This document shows, in pieces, positions 16,201 to 24,388 of a stretch of DNA of 64,000 bases. The stretch spans positions 310,001 through 374,000 of the forward strand of contig NZ_PYGK01000006.1 in NCBI RefSeq assembly GCF_003014595.1, read 5' to 3'. Both the position numbers and the translations under genes were made by a program. The first letter of the stretch is position 1, and each line of letters begins with the position of its first letter. This stretch comes from Chitinophaga ginsengisoli. Its GTDB lineage: Bacteria > Bacteroidota > Bacteroidia > Chitinophagales > Chitinophagaceae. Below the pieces are notes generated by a model that worked only from the letters and a program-made list of their open reading frames with translations, ran no database searches and was not told the origin of the DNA.

Positions 16201-16867
16201 AACCAAGATTTTGCAGGAATACCTCTTTCTGTACTTCCGATACGTTGGCACTCATAAGTGGTAACTGATTCTCGAGCTTCTCCAGGCTATGTACTGGCTT
16301 GTTAAGGAGCGTTGCTTTCTGATGGAGCCATCCGTCCAGGAATATACTTTCCGGTTTGGAATCGGGGCCAGCATTCTTTTTAAGGGCCTCTTCCTCATCA
16401 AAAAGCAGCTGTTCCAGGAACCATAAACGTTTCACATATAGTTGCGTTATTGGTGTGCCTGTCTTTTCCACCACCAGGCTGTCTACATACCTGTACTCCT
16501 CGGCGGTGAGCAGGCGGCGCATATAATTGACGGTATCGAGCAAAGGCCCTCCCGGTGTAAGCATATAAGCCATCATTGAATCCATATCCACTTCCATAGC
16601 AAAAGAGGAGGCACTACGTAACGCAACAAGCACAGAATCACTGAATTCAAATACCCTTTCGTCAGTCAGGTGCATGGTGCCAAAAAGATAGGAGGGTGAA
16701 GTGATACCCGGGCCTTCAATGCGCCAGAGCAGCTGGTAATTTGATCTGTTGTTATGCTGGGCCCGTAAAACAGCTGTTGGTAGCAACAGGGGTAGCAGTA
16801 GGGTAAATATCACGCGGAGAAACCATCCGGGGTTCCATCGCCGGTGGCAGGTATAGGTATAGAACAT
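13241..16867 (-). CDS. Large TraB/GumN-domain envelope protein
   Basis: A 1208-residue exported protein. After a signal sequence (hydrophobic FLRVIFTLLLPLLLPTAVLRA, about 16-36), residues of about 45-315 form a TraB/GumN domain. They carry the two characteristic GxxH motifs, in SYLFGTMHL and AAVGVAHLPGEKG, and EVDMD between. This family (TIKI-like) is proposed to contain metal-dependent peptidases, though most bacterial members are uncharacterised. The remaining ~890 residues are far beyond the usual ~300-residue size. They hold repeated beta-rich modules (for example residues around FTLNRIADGYSITFPGNP and YDTLHRPELGFSAIIPSD) and a helical HEAT-like stretch (about 800-1010). A -7-like TACTTTTG lies 5 nt before the ATG. 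Single-gene transcript. Confidence 0.82.
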   Translation of the reverse strand: MFYTYTCHRRWNPGWFLRVIFTLLLPLLLPTAVLRAQHNNRSNYQLLWRIEGPGITSPSYLFGTMHLTDERVFEFSDSVLVALRSASSFAMEVDMDSMMAYMLTPGGPLLDTVNYMRRLLTAEEYRYVDSLVVEKTGTPITQLYVKRLWFLEQLLFDEEEALKKNAGPDSKPESIFLDGWLHQKATLLNKPVHSLEKLENQLPLMSANVSEVQKEVFLQNLGYQNSENDGTEEKNERFNARVSFLDSLVNLYYSADLQKISNLVNLSEELADIPDLESRNREMAANLSGLISKGSVFAAVGVAHLPGEKGILSLLRAKGYTTAPVKATFTGVAKKERQRLDSINGFTLNRIADGYSITFPGNPIAYPIPNINRKMYIGANNMQAGFAFCVDITQLGMDDRELVNTMIANMAQQGNAQVQKSYPITYRNIPGTEAVMLQKGMPLYMRLFIRNNRAFIFMHSSQDADSSSRKEFFKSVRFYDVTRPVTTYDTLHRPELGFSAIIPSDANHAQTGNREKVAPVEAYSGLDDANNISYVLRIDKMQSDHYRVNDKKLLETIRTLLLQEDSTLQLIDSTMTEREGLPLYRLIYQRSNGVISRLHFIPRGNLAYSLLCNYYSAQTDSSYWQRFLDGFHILPLLARAPTVSFTPTDSSFTITGPGQFTGGIDDDYRESSRVNIYSYSAIDSTSYSMYMTEVRKYSRYYHNEPDSLLKTFIHPVDSNFIITNQKQSIQEGLPVYETAMKGRYTGLRWYRKAIVAGHTIYRLTAVIPEELAGNGYAQQYLSAFRAGNREKADTFRLAQKKLPMLLKDLQSSDTAIFNKANKYIFWVDTDADSTDKPLILSALTKPFPADTGSDNAKVRLLSSLKHVSDDNVVNTAEILFAATTDVTQRRSILRFLTGLSSDSAIRTFLRLAPEIPENNETGSNIFSYLFREDSLYKQYMPAMISTAMRSKSFLEAFAAYTSGDSIWLSPQFEQYVLRQLLPGITQLFEHQIKRWQERQASEDSDWAQESRLLSTGEILTIPSAPVLTAGSFRQLLADTVMSVRALGARGLISRGIAVDEKILKSILADGSTAYSFITTLDGNKQLSKIRHLLSQELIGRCYLTDYYSEDYDASAIDIEQVTRVRVQHEKQAAQWLILYRVKTAEDEDPEYILNGPHPLNSKELNIRPHLIHYIPDESRWRDKKQLVKEAAEAYEKFLKESEASAKSY

Positions 16868-16872
16868 ATATA

Positions 16873-16880
16873 CAAAAGTA
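16873..16880 (-). promoter_or_regulatory. -7 element close to the TraB/GumN gene start
   Basis: TACTTTTG on the minus strand fits TAnnTTTG and ends 5 nt before the ATG at 16867. No matching -33 TTG is seen. If active, the mRNA would begin at or beside the start codon (leaderless). Confidence 0.4.
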
Positions 16881-16963
16881 ATAAAGTTATGCCTTCAGTC
16901 GGCTACCGGGGTAACAGCGTTGGAGATCAATGACATGGAGCAGTGAAAGGGGATAAACACATG

Positions 16964-16996
16964 AAAAAAGGGCGATATCTTTCGATACCGCCCCTT
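16964..16996 (-). terminator. Terminator downstream of gcvP
   Basis: A G+C-rich inverted repeat (16968-16979 against 16984-16996, with one bulge and a G-U pair) is followed on the minus strand by six Ts (16969-16964). It lies 58 nt after the gcvP stop codon. Confidence 0.72.
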
Positions 16997-17053
16997 ATAT
17001 TGTATGCCTGTATTATCTACAGGACTTTCTTTTTCAGTGCTCCAATTCCTTTA

Positions 17054-19924
17054 TTATGCCTCTGCTTCTGCATAAGCGCTCACCGGCTCACAGGTACAGA
17101 TCAGGTTACGATCTCCGTAAGTATTGTTCACACGGCTGATAGAAGGCCAGAATTTATTCAGTTTTACGTATTCCAGCGGATAAGCTGCCTGCTGACGGCT
17201 GTAAGGACGTGTCCACTCATCGGCAGTTACTACGAACTGAGTATGTGGCGCGTGTTTCAGCACGTTTTGCTGTTTATCAGCTGTACCGTTTTCGATAGCT
17301 GCGATCTCTTCACGGATAGCCAGCAACGCATCGCAGAAGCGGTCCAGTTCACCCTTATCTTCACTTTCTGTAGGCTCGATCATGATCGTGCCCGGTACAG
17401 GGAAGCTCAGGGTTGGTGCGTGGAAACCGTAATCCATCAGGCGCTTTGCTACGTCTTCTGCTTCTACACCGGCAGAAGCTTTGAATGGACGCAGGTCAAC
17501 GATGAATTCATGCGCACAGGTACCATTCACACCATTGTACAGAATATCGTATGCTTTTTCCAGGCGCGCCTTCATGTAATTAGCATTCAGGATAGCGAAC
17601 TGGGATGCCTTTTTCAGGCCTTCAAAGCCCAAAAGGCGGATGTATGCGTAAGAGATCAGCAGGATGCTGGCAGAACCATATGGCGCTGCAGATACTGCGT
17701 GAGCATGTGCTTTAGTGTCGAGGCTTACGTGGCCTGGCAGGAAAGGAGCCAGGTGTTTTGCCACGCAGATCGGGCCCATGCCAGGACCACCACCACCGTG
17801 AGGAATAGCGAATGTCTTGTGGAGGTTCAGGTGACAAACGTCAGCACCGATCAGACCAGGAGCGGTCAGACCTACCTGGGCATTCATATTGGCGCCATCC
17901 ATGTATACCTGTCCGCCGTGTTCGTGAACGGTATTGCAAATGTCTTTTACGCTTTCTTCGTATACACCGTAAGTAGAAGGGTAGGTGATCATAATACCTG
18001 CCAGGTTTTCGGCATATTGTGCAGCTTTCGCTTTCAGGTCAGCTACATCGATGTATCCATTTTCCAGTGCTTTCACTACTACCACCTTGAAGCCCGCCAT
18101 TACAGCAGATGCAGGGTTGGTACCGTGTGCAGAGATCGGGATCAGCATCACATTACGGTGACCTTCACCTCTGCTCTCATGCCATGCACGTATTACCAGC
18201 AGACCAGCATACTCGCCCTGGGCGCCGCTGTTAGGCTGAAGACTGCAGGCATCAAAAGCAGTTATTTTACACAGATAATCGCTCAGTTCATCCACGATCT
18301 GCTGATAGCCGCCGGTCTGGGATTTAGGTGCAAACGGGTGCATCTTGCTCCAGTGGTTCCAGCTTAATGGGATCATTTCTGTAGCCGCATTCAGTTTCAT
18401 GGTGCAGCTACCCAGTGATATCATGGAAGTATTCAGGGACAGGTCTTTATTCTCCAGCAGTTTCAGGTAACGCATCATCTCAGACTCGCTGTGATGTGTG
18501 TTGAATACCGGGTGTTGCAGGTAAGGAGAGGTCCTCTCCAGTCCTGCAGGAATGCTGGTAGCTTTCAGCTCGGCACTGTTGCTGGTTAAGTTACCAGCTT
18601 CGAAGACGCCGAGGATGTCGTTCACATCCTGGATGGTTACGGTTTCATCGAGAGAGATGATCACGCGACCGCTTTCAGGATAGAAGAAGTTAACACCGAT
18701 CGCTTCTGCTTTATGCTTGATGGCAGCGCTGTTGCTCACACGTACTTCGATAGTGTCGAAGAAGAAGTTAGCAGCCAGTTCCAGACCTTTTGCTCTCAGC
18801 TTTTCAGCCAGTGCATTCGCCAGGATAGCCACACGGGTAGCGATATTTTTCAGGCCTTTCGGACCATGATAAACAGCGTACATAGCTGCCATATTGGCCA
18901 GCAGCGCCTGTGCAGTACAGATATTTGAAGTCGCTTTTTCACGTTTGATATGCTGCTCGCGAGTCTGCAGTGCCATACGTAATGCACGGTTACCCTGTGC
19001 ATCGATGCTCACACCGATGATACGACCAGGGATAGCGCGTTTAAAATCATCCTTTACAGCAAAGAATGCCGCGTGTGGTCCGCCAAAACCTAGTGGTACA
19101 CCAAAACGCTGAGCAGAACCTAACGCTGCATCTGCACCCAGTTCACCGGGAGCCGTCAGCAGTGTCAGCGCCAGCAGGTCAGTAGCCATTGCTACGTAAG
19201 CACCAGCTGCGTGTACTTTATCAACGAAGCTGCGGTAGTCTTCCACACTGCCGATGCTGTTCGGGTATTGCACCAGTGCACCGAAGAAAGTTTCGTCTAT
19301 TGCAGCTGTATTGTAATGGCCAACTACCACTTCGATGTTCAGTGGTGTAGCACGGGTGTAGATAACGTCGATTGTCTGCGGAAAGGTGTTAACGTCCACA
19401 AAGAACTTAGGACGGCTCAGGTGATCATGGTCTTTATTCAGTGCACTGAAGAACATGGCCATGGCCTCAGCAGCAGCACTGGCTTCATCCAGCAGGGAAG
19501 CATTGGCAATAGGAAGACCTGTCAGATCGCTTACCATGGTCTGGAAGTTCAGCAGGCTTTCCAGGCGACCCTGTGCAATCTCAGCCTGGTAAGGAGTGTA
19601 CTGCGTGTACCATCCCGGATTTTCAAACACATTACGTAAAATCACACTTGGAGTGATCGTGTCGTAATAACCCTGCCCTATATAATTGCGGAACACATGA
19701 TTCTTTAGTGATACATCTTTCAGATGGCGCAGGTAATCACTTTCACTTATTGCTGCCGGAACCGCCAGTGGATGCTGCATACGGATTGCTCCCGGTACTG
19801 TTTTACCTACCAGTTCTTCCAGGGAAGATACGCCGATAGTATCCAGCATATGATTGGTTTCAGCTTCATTTGGCCCGATGTGTCGGCCTACAAATTCATT
19901 TTGTTGTATATCAAAAAGATTCAT
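17054..19924 (-). CDS. gcvP: Glycine dehydrogenase (decarboxylating), P-protein
   Basis: PLP-dependent P-protein of the glycine cleavage system; it decarboxylates glycine and passes aminomethyl to lipoyl-H protein. From ATG 19924 it is 956 residues, the full-length homodimeric form with N-terminal and C-terminal PLP-type domains fused. Hallmarks are FVGRHIGPNEAE at the start, the PLP-lysine segment LHKTFAIPHGGGGPG in the C-terminal half, SAHGTNPASAVMAG, and PTLSFPVPGTIMIEPTESE. The frame extends to 20044, but the promoter at 19957-19988 fits start 19924. The other gcv genes are not in the window. lipA at 36865 makes the lipoyl cofactor used by this system. Confidence 0.96.
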   Translation of the reverse strand: MNLFDIQQNEFVGRHIGPNEAETNHMLDTIGVSSLEELVGKTVPGAIRMQHPLAVPAAISESDYLRHLKDVSLKNHVFRNYIGQGYYDTITPSVILRNVFENPGWYTQYTPYQAEIAQGRLESLLNFQTMVSDLTGLPIANASLLDEASAAAEAMAMFFSALNKDHDHLSRPKFFVDVNTFPQTIDVIYTRATPLNIEVVVGHYNTAAIDETFFGALVQYPNSIGSVEDYRSFVDKVHAAGAYVAMATDLLALTLLTAPGELGADAALGSAQRFGVPLGFGGPHAAFFAVKDDFKRAIPGRIIGVSIDAQGNRALRMALQTREQHIKREKATSNICTAQALLANMAAMYAVYHGPKGLKNIATRVAILANALAEKLRAKGLELAANFFFDTIEVRVSNSAAIKHKAEAIGVNFFYPESGRVIISLDETVTIQDVNDILGVFEAGNLTSNSAELKATSIPAGLERTSPYLQHPVFNTHHSESEMMRYLKLLENKDLSLNTSMISLGSCTMKLNAATEMIPLSWNHWSKMHPFAPKSQTGGYQQIVDELSDYLCKITAFDACSLQPNSGAQGEYAGLLVIRAWHESRGEGHRNVMLIPISAHGTNPASAVMAGFKVVVVKALENGYIDVADLKAKAAQYAENLAGIMITYPSTYGVYEESVKDICNTVHEHGGQVYMDGANMNAQVGLTAPGLIGADVCHLNLHKTFAIPHGGGGPGMGPICVAKHLAPFLPGHVSLDTKAHAHAVSAAPYGSASILLISYAYIRLLGFEGLKKASQFAILNANYMKARLEKAYDILYNGVNGTCAHEFIVDLRPFKASAGVEAEDVAKRLMDYGFHAPTLSFPVPGTIMIEPTESEDKGELDRFCDALLAIREEIAAIENGTADKQQNVLKHAPHTQFVVTADEWTRPYSRQQAAYPLEYVKLNKFWPSISRVNNTYGDRNLICTCEPVSAYAEAEA

Positions 19925-19956
19925 GATGTAAAGCAGGTATGTTAGAAAAGAATGTG

Positions 19957-19988
19957 CAAAGCTATAACGTTTTTTAGCAATGGCCAAA
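19957..19988 (-). promoter_or_regulatory. gcvP promoter
   Basis: On the minus strand TTTG (19988-19985) is followed after 20 bp by TAGCTTTG (19964-19957), a full Bacteroidota consensus. Transcription would start near 19950, giving a 5' UTR of about 25 nt before ATG 19924, which supports that start. Confidence 0.75.
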
Positions 19989-20097
19989 CCAGCGCGGTCG
20001 TTGGAGAAATTGCGGTGATAAATGACGAGGTGAAATAACGGCAATTGTCATAAGCTTGTAATGTATTGTGGGGAGTGGTAGTGTTGTATCCCATTCC

Positions 20098-20105
20098 TAT
20101 CTTTG
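20098..20105 (+). promoter_or_regulatory. -7 element close to the YkgJ-like gene start
   Basis: TATCTTTG matches TAnnTTTG and ends only 7 nt before the ATG at 20113. No convincing -33 TTG is at the right distance. If used, the transcript would be leaderless, and upstream in-frame codons from 20068 would not be translated. Confidence 0.4.
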
Positions 20106-20112
20106 CAGTCTA

Positions 20113-20607
20113 ATGGACGATTTACTTATAAACTGGGAACAGAAGGCCCAGGAGCAGCAAAAGGCTAATAAGCAGTTCCTGCAGAAACTGCAGACGAAAA
20201 GGGGAAGAGGTGTGGAGAAGTTATTGCCAGACCTGCATGATGAGGCTTTCAGTCATATCGATTGCCTGAAATGTGCCGGCTGCTGCAAAACGATCAGCCC
20301 CCGGTTTAAGATGCCCGATATCAAACGCATCGCCAAATACATGGGCATGAAGGAATCTGCCTTTATTGACCAGTACCTGCGTATGGATGAAGACGGTGAT
20401 TATGTGGTGAAGTTCAGTCCCTGTCCCTTTCTCGATGCCGATAATTACTGCAGCATTTACGATGCCCGTCCGGGCGATTGCCAGAATTATCCCTACACAG
20501 ATAGCTTCGATTTTATCAAGCGGCCCAACATCACTTACCTGAACAGTACGATCTGTCCTGCCGTGTTTTATGTGCTCGAAAAGTTGAAAAAGATCACAAA
20601 ACTATAG
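20113..20607 (+). CDS. YkgJ-family cysteine-cluster protein
   Basis: A 164-residue soluble protein with the cysteine arrangement of the YkgJ/CxxCxxCC family: CLKCAGCCKTIS in the middle, then CPFLDADNYCSIY and RPGDCQNYP. The eight or so cysteines are thought to bind an Fe-S cluster or zinc; the function is unknown. An N-terminal helix (WEQKAQEQQKANKQFLQKLQ) precedes the cluster. I chose ATG 20113 because a -7 box lies directly before it; the frame is open from 20068. Convergent with the MFS gene with only 4 bp between stop codons. Confidence 0.85.
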   Translation: MDDLLINWEQKAQEQQKANKQFLQKLQTKRGRGVEKLLPDLHDEAFSHIDCLKCAGCCKTISPRFKMPDIKRIAKYMGMKESAFIDQYLRMDEDGDYVVKFSPCPFLDADNYCSIYDARPGDCQNYPYTDSFDFIKRPNITYLNSTICPAVFYVLEKLKKITKL

Positions 20608-20611
20608 CTGG

Positions 20612-21916
20612 TCAGGGCTTCAGGTCCAGCTTACGCATGGCGGGTGAGATGATATAGGTAGTGATGACCACTCCCAGGGTGACGCAACCGCCAAATATCA
20701 CAGACGGTACCAATCCCATCAGACGGGCGGCGAGACCGCTCTCAAAGGCACCCAGCTCGTTGGATGATCCTACGAACATGGAGCTTACCGCAGCTACCCG
20801 TCCGCGCATGTCGTCTGGTGTTTTGAGCTGCAGAATGGTCTGACGGATAATCACGCTGATGCCATCCAGCACACCGCTGATCAGCAATGCCAGGAAGGAC
20901 AGCGCAAAACTGGTGGACACTCCGAATACGATAATACACAGGCCGAAACCGAAGACGGCCGCCAGCAGTTTAAGCCCCGGCTGATTGACCAGCGGCCTGT
21001 AAGCCAGCACGAACATGGTAGTCAGCGAACCGACAGCTACCGCTGCCCGCAGGAAACCGAATTCCAGCGAACCTACATGCAGCACATCTGTTGCAAAGAT
21101 GGGCAACATGGATACAGCACCACCAAACAATACGGCAAACATATCCAGTGCCATGGCATTCAATACCACTTTGGTCTTCCACACAAAACGCATCCCTTTC
21201 GTTAATCCATCAAAGAAGCTCTCGCCCTGTGGTTTATAGTGAATAGGTTTAGGTTTGATCTTGATAATACTATACAAAGGAGCCAGGAAAACACCCACTA
21301 CGATCAACATAGACCAGTGAATACCAAATAAATAGATGAAGAGACCACCCAGGGCAGGACCAGTCATTCCGCCTATCTGCCAGGCACTGCTACTCCAGGT
21401 AGAGCCATTGGCATAAAGGTTCCGGGGTACTATCAGCGCCATCATGGAGAAGTTGGCGGGACTCAGAAAGGCTCTTGCTACACCACCCAGAAATACCAGC
21501 AGGTAGATCATGTTCAATACCCATTGTGTAGAAATGCCGGCTACCGTCCGGTCCCAGGTCAGCAGGAATAATCCCAGACCCATAAGGATATAAGCAATTA
21601 CACATGAGATTAATAACCCACGTTTCTCCCGCTTGTCCACAATATGTCCGGCAAAGGGAGCTACCAGCACTGCCGGAATCACTTCCGCCAGCCCGATCAG
21701 GCCTAACGCAAATGGATCATGTGTCAGTGCATTTACTTTCCATTCTATAATAGTGAACTGCATCGATAATGCAAACACCATGGCAAAACGGATAACGAGA
21801 TAATAGCTGAATTCTGGTATACGTAGCGATGCGTAAGGGTCATTCTTGATAGTAGTCTCCTGATTCTCCAATGTGCAGTTTTTATGGCCATCGCAAAAAT
21901 AGAGAATTTGCCCCAT
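20612..21916 (-). CDS. MFS transporter (drug/siderophore exporter-like)
   Basis: Inner-membrane transporter of about 430 residues with around 11-12 hydrophobic segments. It resembles the MFS_3/enterobactin-exporter group: GLIGLAEVIPAVLVAPFAGHIVDKREKR is the loop 2-3 motif A region, read as AGHIVDKREKRGL. Later come ISGVLDGISVIIRQTILQ and DDMRGRVAAVSSMFVGSSNELG. Substrate unknown. The frame runs to a TTG at 21931. I use ATG 21916 (a GGAGG stretch lies about 10 nt upstream), but a TTG at 21871 just after a -7-like TATTTTTG (21901-21894) is a real alternative. Confidence 0.85.
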   Translation of the reverse strand: MGQILYFCDGHKNCTLENQETTIKNDPYASLRIPEFSYYLVIRFAMVFALSMQFTIIEWKVNALTHDPFALGLIGLAEVIPAVLVAPFAGHIVDKREKRGLLISCVIAYILMGLGLFLLTWDRTVAGISTQWVLNMIYLLVFLGGVARAFLSPANFSMMALIVPRNLYANGSTWSSSAWQIGGMTGPALGGLFIYLFGIHWSMLIVVGVFLAPLYSIIKIKPKPIHYKPQGESFFDGLTKGMRFVWKTKVVLNAMALDMFAVLFGGAVSMLPIFATDVLHVGSLEFGFLRAAVAVGSLTTMFVLAYRPLVNQPGLKLLAAVFGFGLCIIVFGVSTSFALSFLALLISGVLDGISVIIRQTILQLKTPDDMRGRVAAVSSMFVGSSNELGAFESGLAARLMGLVPSVIFGGCVTLGVVITTYIISPAMRKLDLKP

Positions 21917-22122
21917 TACCCGGTCCTCCAATCTGATAAACGGTACTATAAAATCCAGGTAAGATGTTTATTTTTATGTAAAGAGTCCCCTCCGGAATTT
22001 GGTCTGGTTTTAGCATTTGTGAAACTGTTAAATGTGGCAACCCGTTAAATGCGAGTTAATTGCATACAATGCTGCATCACACTGTTTCTCAATCTTTTGT
22101 TAAAAGCAAATTGCCCTTCTGG

Positions 22123-22150
22123 TTGAATGGGCTATTTTATGCTATATTTG
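22123..22150 (+). promoter_or_regulatory. Promoter of the C-terminal processing protease gene
   Basis: TTG (22123-22125), 17 bp, then TATATTTG (22143-22150). Predicted transcription start near 22157, 17 nt before ATG 22174. This rules out the longer frame that begins at 22060. Confidence 0.72.
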
Positions 22151-22173
22151 ATGACGTTCAATATTGGATTTCT

Positions 22174-24303
22174 ATGAGAAGAATGAAAGTGATTATACCA
22201 GTTGCATTGCTAATGATCTCAATGGGGGTTTTAGCTTTCAGCAAACTGCATAAAGAAGATCCTCCAGGCAGATACGAAGTGATCATGGGCCTGGTAGGAC
22301 AGATACTAACCCAGGGGCACTATCAACCTAAGGAGATTAACGATGCTTACTCTAAAGAAGTTTTTGATAAATACCTGAAGAGCCTGGACAGTGAAAAGAA
22401 GTTTTTCCTGAAAAGTGATATCAAAGGGCTGGCGTCCGTATCCACCCACATCGATGATGAGCTGCAGGGCGCTCCGCTGGACTGTTTTAATGCCATTAAC
22501 GCCATTATCAAACAGCGTGTGGCCGAAGCGGCTTCCATTTACCCTGAACTGCTTTCCAAACCATTTGATTTTACGAAAGATGAAAAGGTAGTCCTGGATC
22601 CCGACAAGATCGATTACCCCGACAATCTTGACGAACGTAAAGAAGCCTGGAGAAAAGTACTGAAGTACCGTACACTGGAGAAGCTGACGGAACTGCAGGA
22701 GACGCGCGATAAGCAGAAAGATAAACCGGGTGAAAAAGAAAAGATCAAGACTGACACCGAGCTGGAAGCTGAAGCGAGAGCAAAAGTTAAAACCGTATAC
22801 GACCGTTATTTCGACCGTCTGAAAAACAGACAGGATGATAACGAACGTTTCAGCATGTTCATAAATGCCATTACCACTACCATGGACCCACATACGGACT
22901 TCTTCCCGCCAGCTGAAAAGAGGGCTTTTGAAGAGCAGATGGCCGGTAAGTTCTTTGGTATCGGTGCCCAGCTGAAAGAAGAAGACGGTAAGATCAAGAT
23001 CGCCAGTATCGTAACAGGTAGCGCTAGCTGGAAAGATGGACGTCTGAAAGCAAATGACGCTATCCTGAAGGTAGCCCAGGGCGATAAAGAACCAGTGGAT
23101 ATCACCGGTTACGCTGTAGAAGATGCCGTAAAACTGATCCGCGGTAATAAAGGATCTGTTGTAAAGCTGACCGTGAAGAGTGTAGACGGTACTGTGAAAG
23201 TGATCGATATTACCCGCGATGAAGTAGTACTGGATGACACCTTTGCAAAATCAGCCATTATCAATGGTCAGCATAAACTCGGTTACATCTACCTGCCTGA
23301 ATTCTACGCAGACTTCAACGATAGGAACGGCGCCCGTTGCGCAGAAGATGTAGCTAAAGAGATCACCAAACTGAAAGCGGAAAATGTAGAGGGTATCATC
23401 CTCGATCTGCGTTTCAATGGTGGTGGTTCCCTGCAGGACGTTGTACAGATGGCAGGCCTGTTCATTCCGGAAGGTCCTATCGTACAGGTGAAATCACGCA
23501 GCGGCGATCCAATGGTGCTCCGCGACCGCGATAAGAGCGTACAGTATGGTGGCCCGCTGGCAATTATGGTCAATGAATATAGTGCTTCCGCTTCTGAGAT
23601 TATGGCGGCTGCTATGCAAGACTATAAACGTGCCGTGATCATTGGTAGTAATACCTTCGGTAAAGGAACCGTACAGCGTATGCTGAATCTGGACGACTTC
23701 TACTCCAATAAAGAAATAGGCCCGCTGGGTGCTATTAAACTGACCCAGCAGAAGTTCTACCGTGCAAATGGTGGTTCTACCCAGCTGAAAGGTGTAGCCT
23801 CCGATATCCAGCTGCCAGATCCATATTATGAAGTGGCAGAGCGTAAAGACAACGATGCGCTGGCATGGGATGAAATTCCGAAAGCATCTTTCACGCCATG
23901 GTATGAGCCAGTTCCTGTGGATGTACTAAAAAGGAATAGTGAAAAAAGAATAGCATCCAGCGAGGCATTCAAGATGATGAATGACAACATCGCTACATTG
24001 AAAAAGATGGAAAGCCAGGATGCTTACTCTCTGAATCAGCAAACATACAAAGCAGAACAGAAGACTAACAGTAATGCCCTGAAACGTTATGATTCAGTAA
24101 ATGACAAGGTGAAGGAACTGAACATCAGCAGCCTGAAAACAGACCTCGACAGGCTGGCTTCAGATTCTGCTAAACTGGCTCGTAACAAGGACTGGCTGAA
24201 GTTTAGACAGAAAGATATCTACCTGGATGAAGCAGTAAATGTAATGAACGATCTGATCGCATTGTCTTATCCTAAATTACAGGGTAAACCTGCTAACAAG
24301 TAA
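22174..24303 (+). CDS. Carboxy-terminal processing protease (Tsp/Prc-like, peptidase S41)
   Basis: Periplasmic serine protease that degrades or trims proteins at their C-termini. It is 709 residues. An N-terminal signal anchor (MRRMKVIIPVALLMISMGVLAF) precedes a helical region (about 30-230) typical of Prc. A PDZ domain follows (about 235-330: FFGIGAQLKEEDGKIKIAS). The S41 catalytic domain contains GSLQDVVQMAG, the nucleophile region EYSASASEIMAA and the general-base lysine in NTFGKGTVQ. The C-terminal ~190 residues match the DUF3340-type extension. The start was set by the promoter at 22123-22150. Monocistronic. Confidence 0.93.
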   Translation: MRRMKVIIPVALLMISMGVLAFSKLHKEDPPGRYEVIMGLVGQILTQGHYQPKEINDAYSKEVFDKYLKSLDSEKKFFLKSDIKGLASVSTHIDDELQGAPLDCFNAINAIIKQRVAEAASIYPELLSKPFDFTKDEKVVLDPDKIDYPDNLDERKEAWRKVLKYRTLEKLTELQETRDKQKDKPGEKEKIKTDTELEAEARAKVKTVYDRYFDRLKNRQDDNERFSMFINAITTTMDPHTDFFPPAEKRAFEEQMAGKFFGIGAQLKEEDGKIKIASIVTGSASWKDGRLKANDAILKVAQGDKEPVDITGYAVEDAVKLIRGNKGSVVKLTVKSVDGTVKVIDITRDEVVLDDTFAKSAIINGQHKLGYIYLPEFYADFNDRNGARCAEDVAKEITKLKAENVEGIILDLRFNGGGSLQDVVQMAGLFIPEGPIVQVKSRSGDPMVLRDRDKSVQYGGPLAIMVNEYSASASEIMAAAMQDYKRAVIIGSNTFGKGTVQRMLNLDDFYSNKEIGPLGAIKLTQQKFYRANGGSTQLKGVASDIQLPDPYYEVAERKDNDALAWDEIPKASFTPWYEPVPVDVLKRNSEKRIASSEAFKMMNDNIATLKKMESQDAYSLNQQTYKAEQKTNSNALKRYDSVNDKVKELNISSLKTDLDRLASDSAKLARNKDWLKFRQKDIYLDEAVNVMNDLIALSYPKLQGKPANK

Positions 24304-24325
24304 TCATACACTTCAAGTATAAATG

Positions 24326-24360
24326 AAAAGGCGGCCTGTTTTAAACAGACCGCCTTTTTT
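24326..24360 (+). terminator. Terminator of the processing protease gene
   Basis: AAAAGGCGG (24326-24334) pairs with CCGCCTTTT (24350-24358), with a further five inner pairs after one mismatch, and a T-run to 24360. It may also serve the convergent minus-strand gene ending at 24389. Confidence 0.88.
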
Positions 24361-24388
24361 ATTAGTTATCGGCAAATATCTTATCTGA

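Noticed and set aside
16943..18367. 474-codon plus-strand ORF
   Set aside because: It lies antisense to gcvP, whose full-length conserved sequence is on the minus strand. The translation is cysteine- and histidine-rich with no recognisable domain, as expected of a shadow frame.
19925..20097. Glycine riboswitch before gcvP
   Set aside because: The 5' UTR predicted from the promoter is only about 25 nt, too short, and no aptamer-like fold was seen.
22060..22173. N-terminal extension of the processing protease
   Set aside because: A consensus promoter (22123-22150) lies within it, so these codons precede the transcription start.
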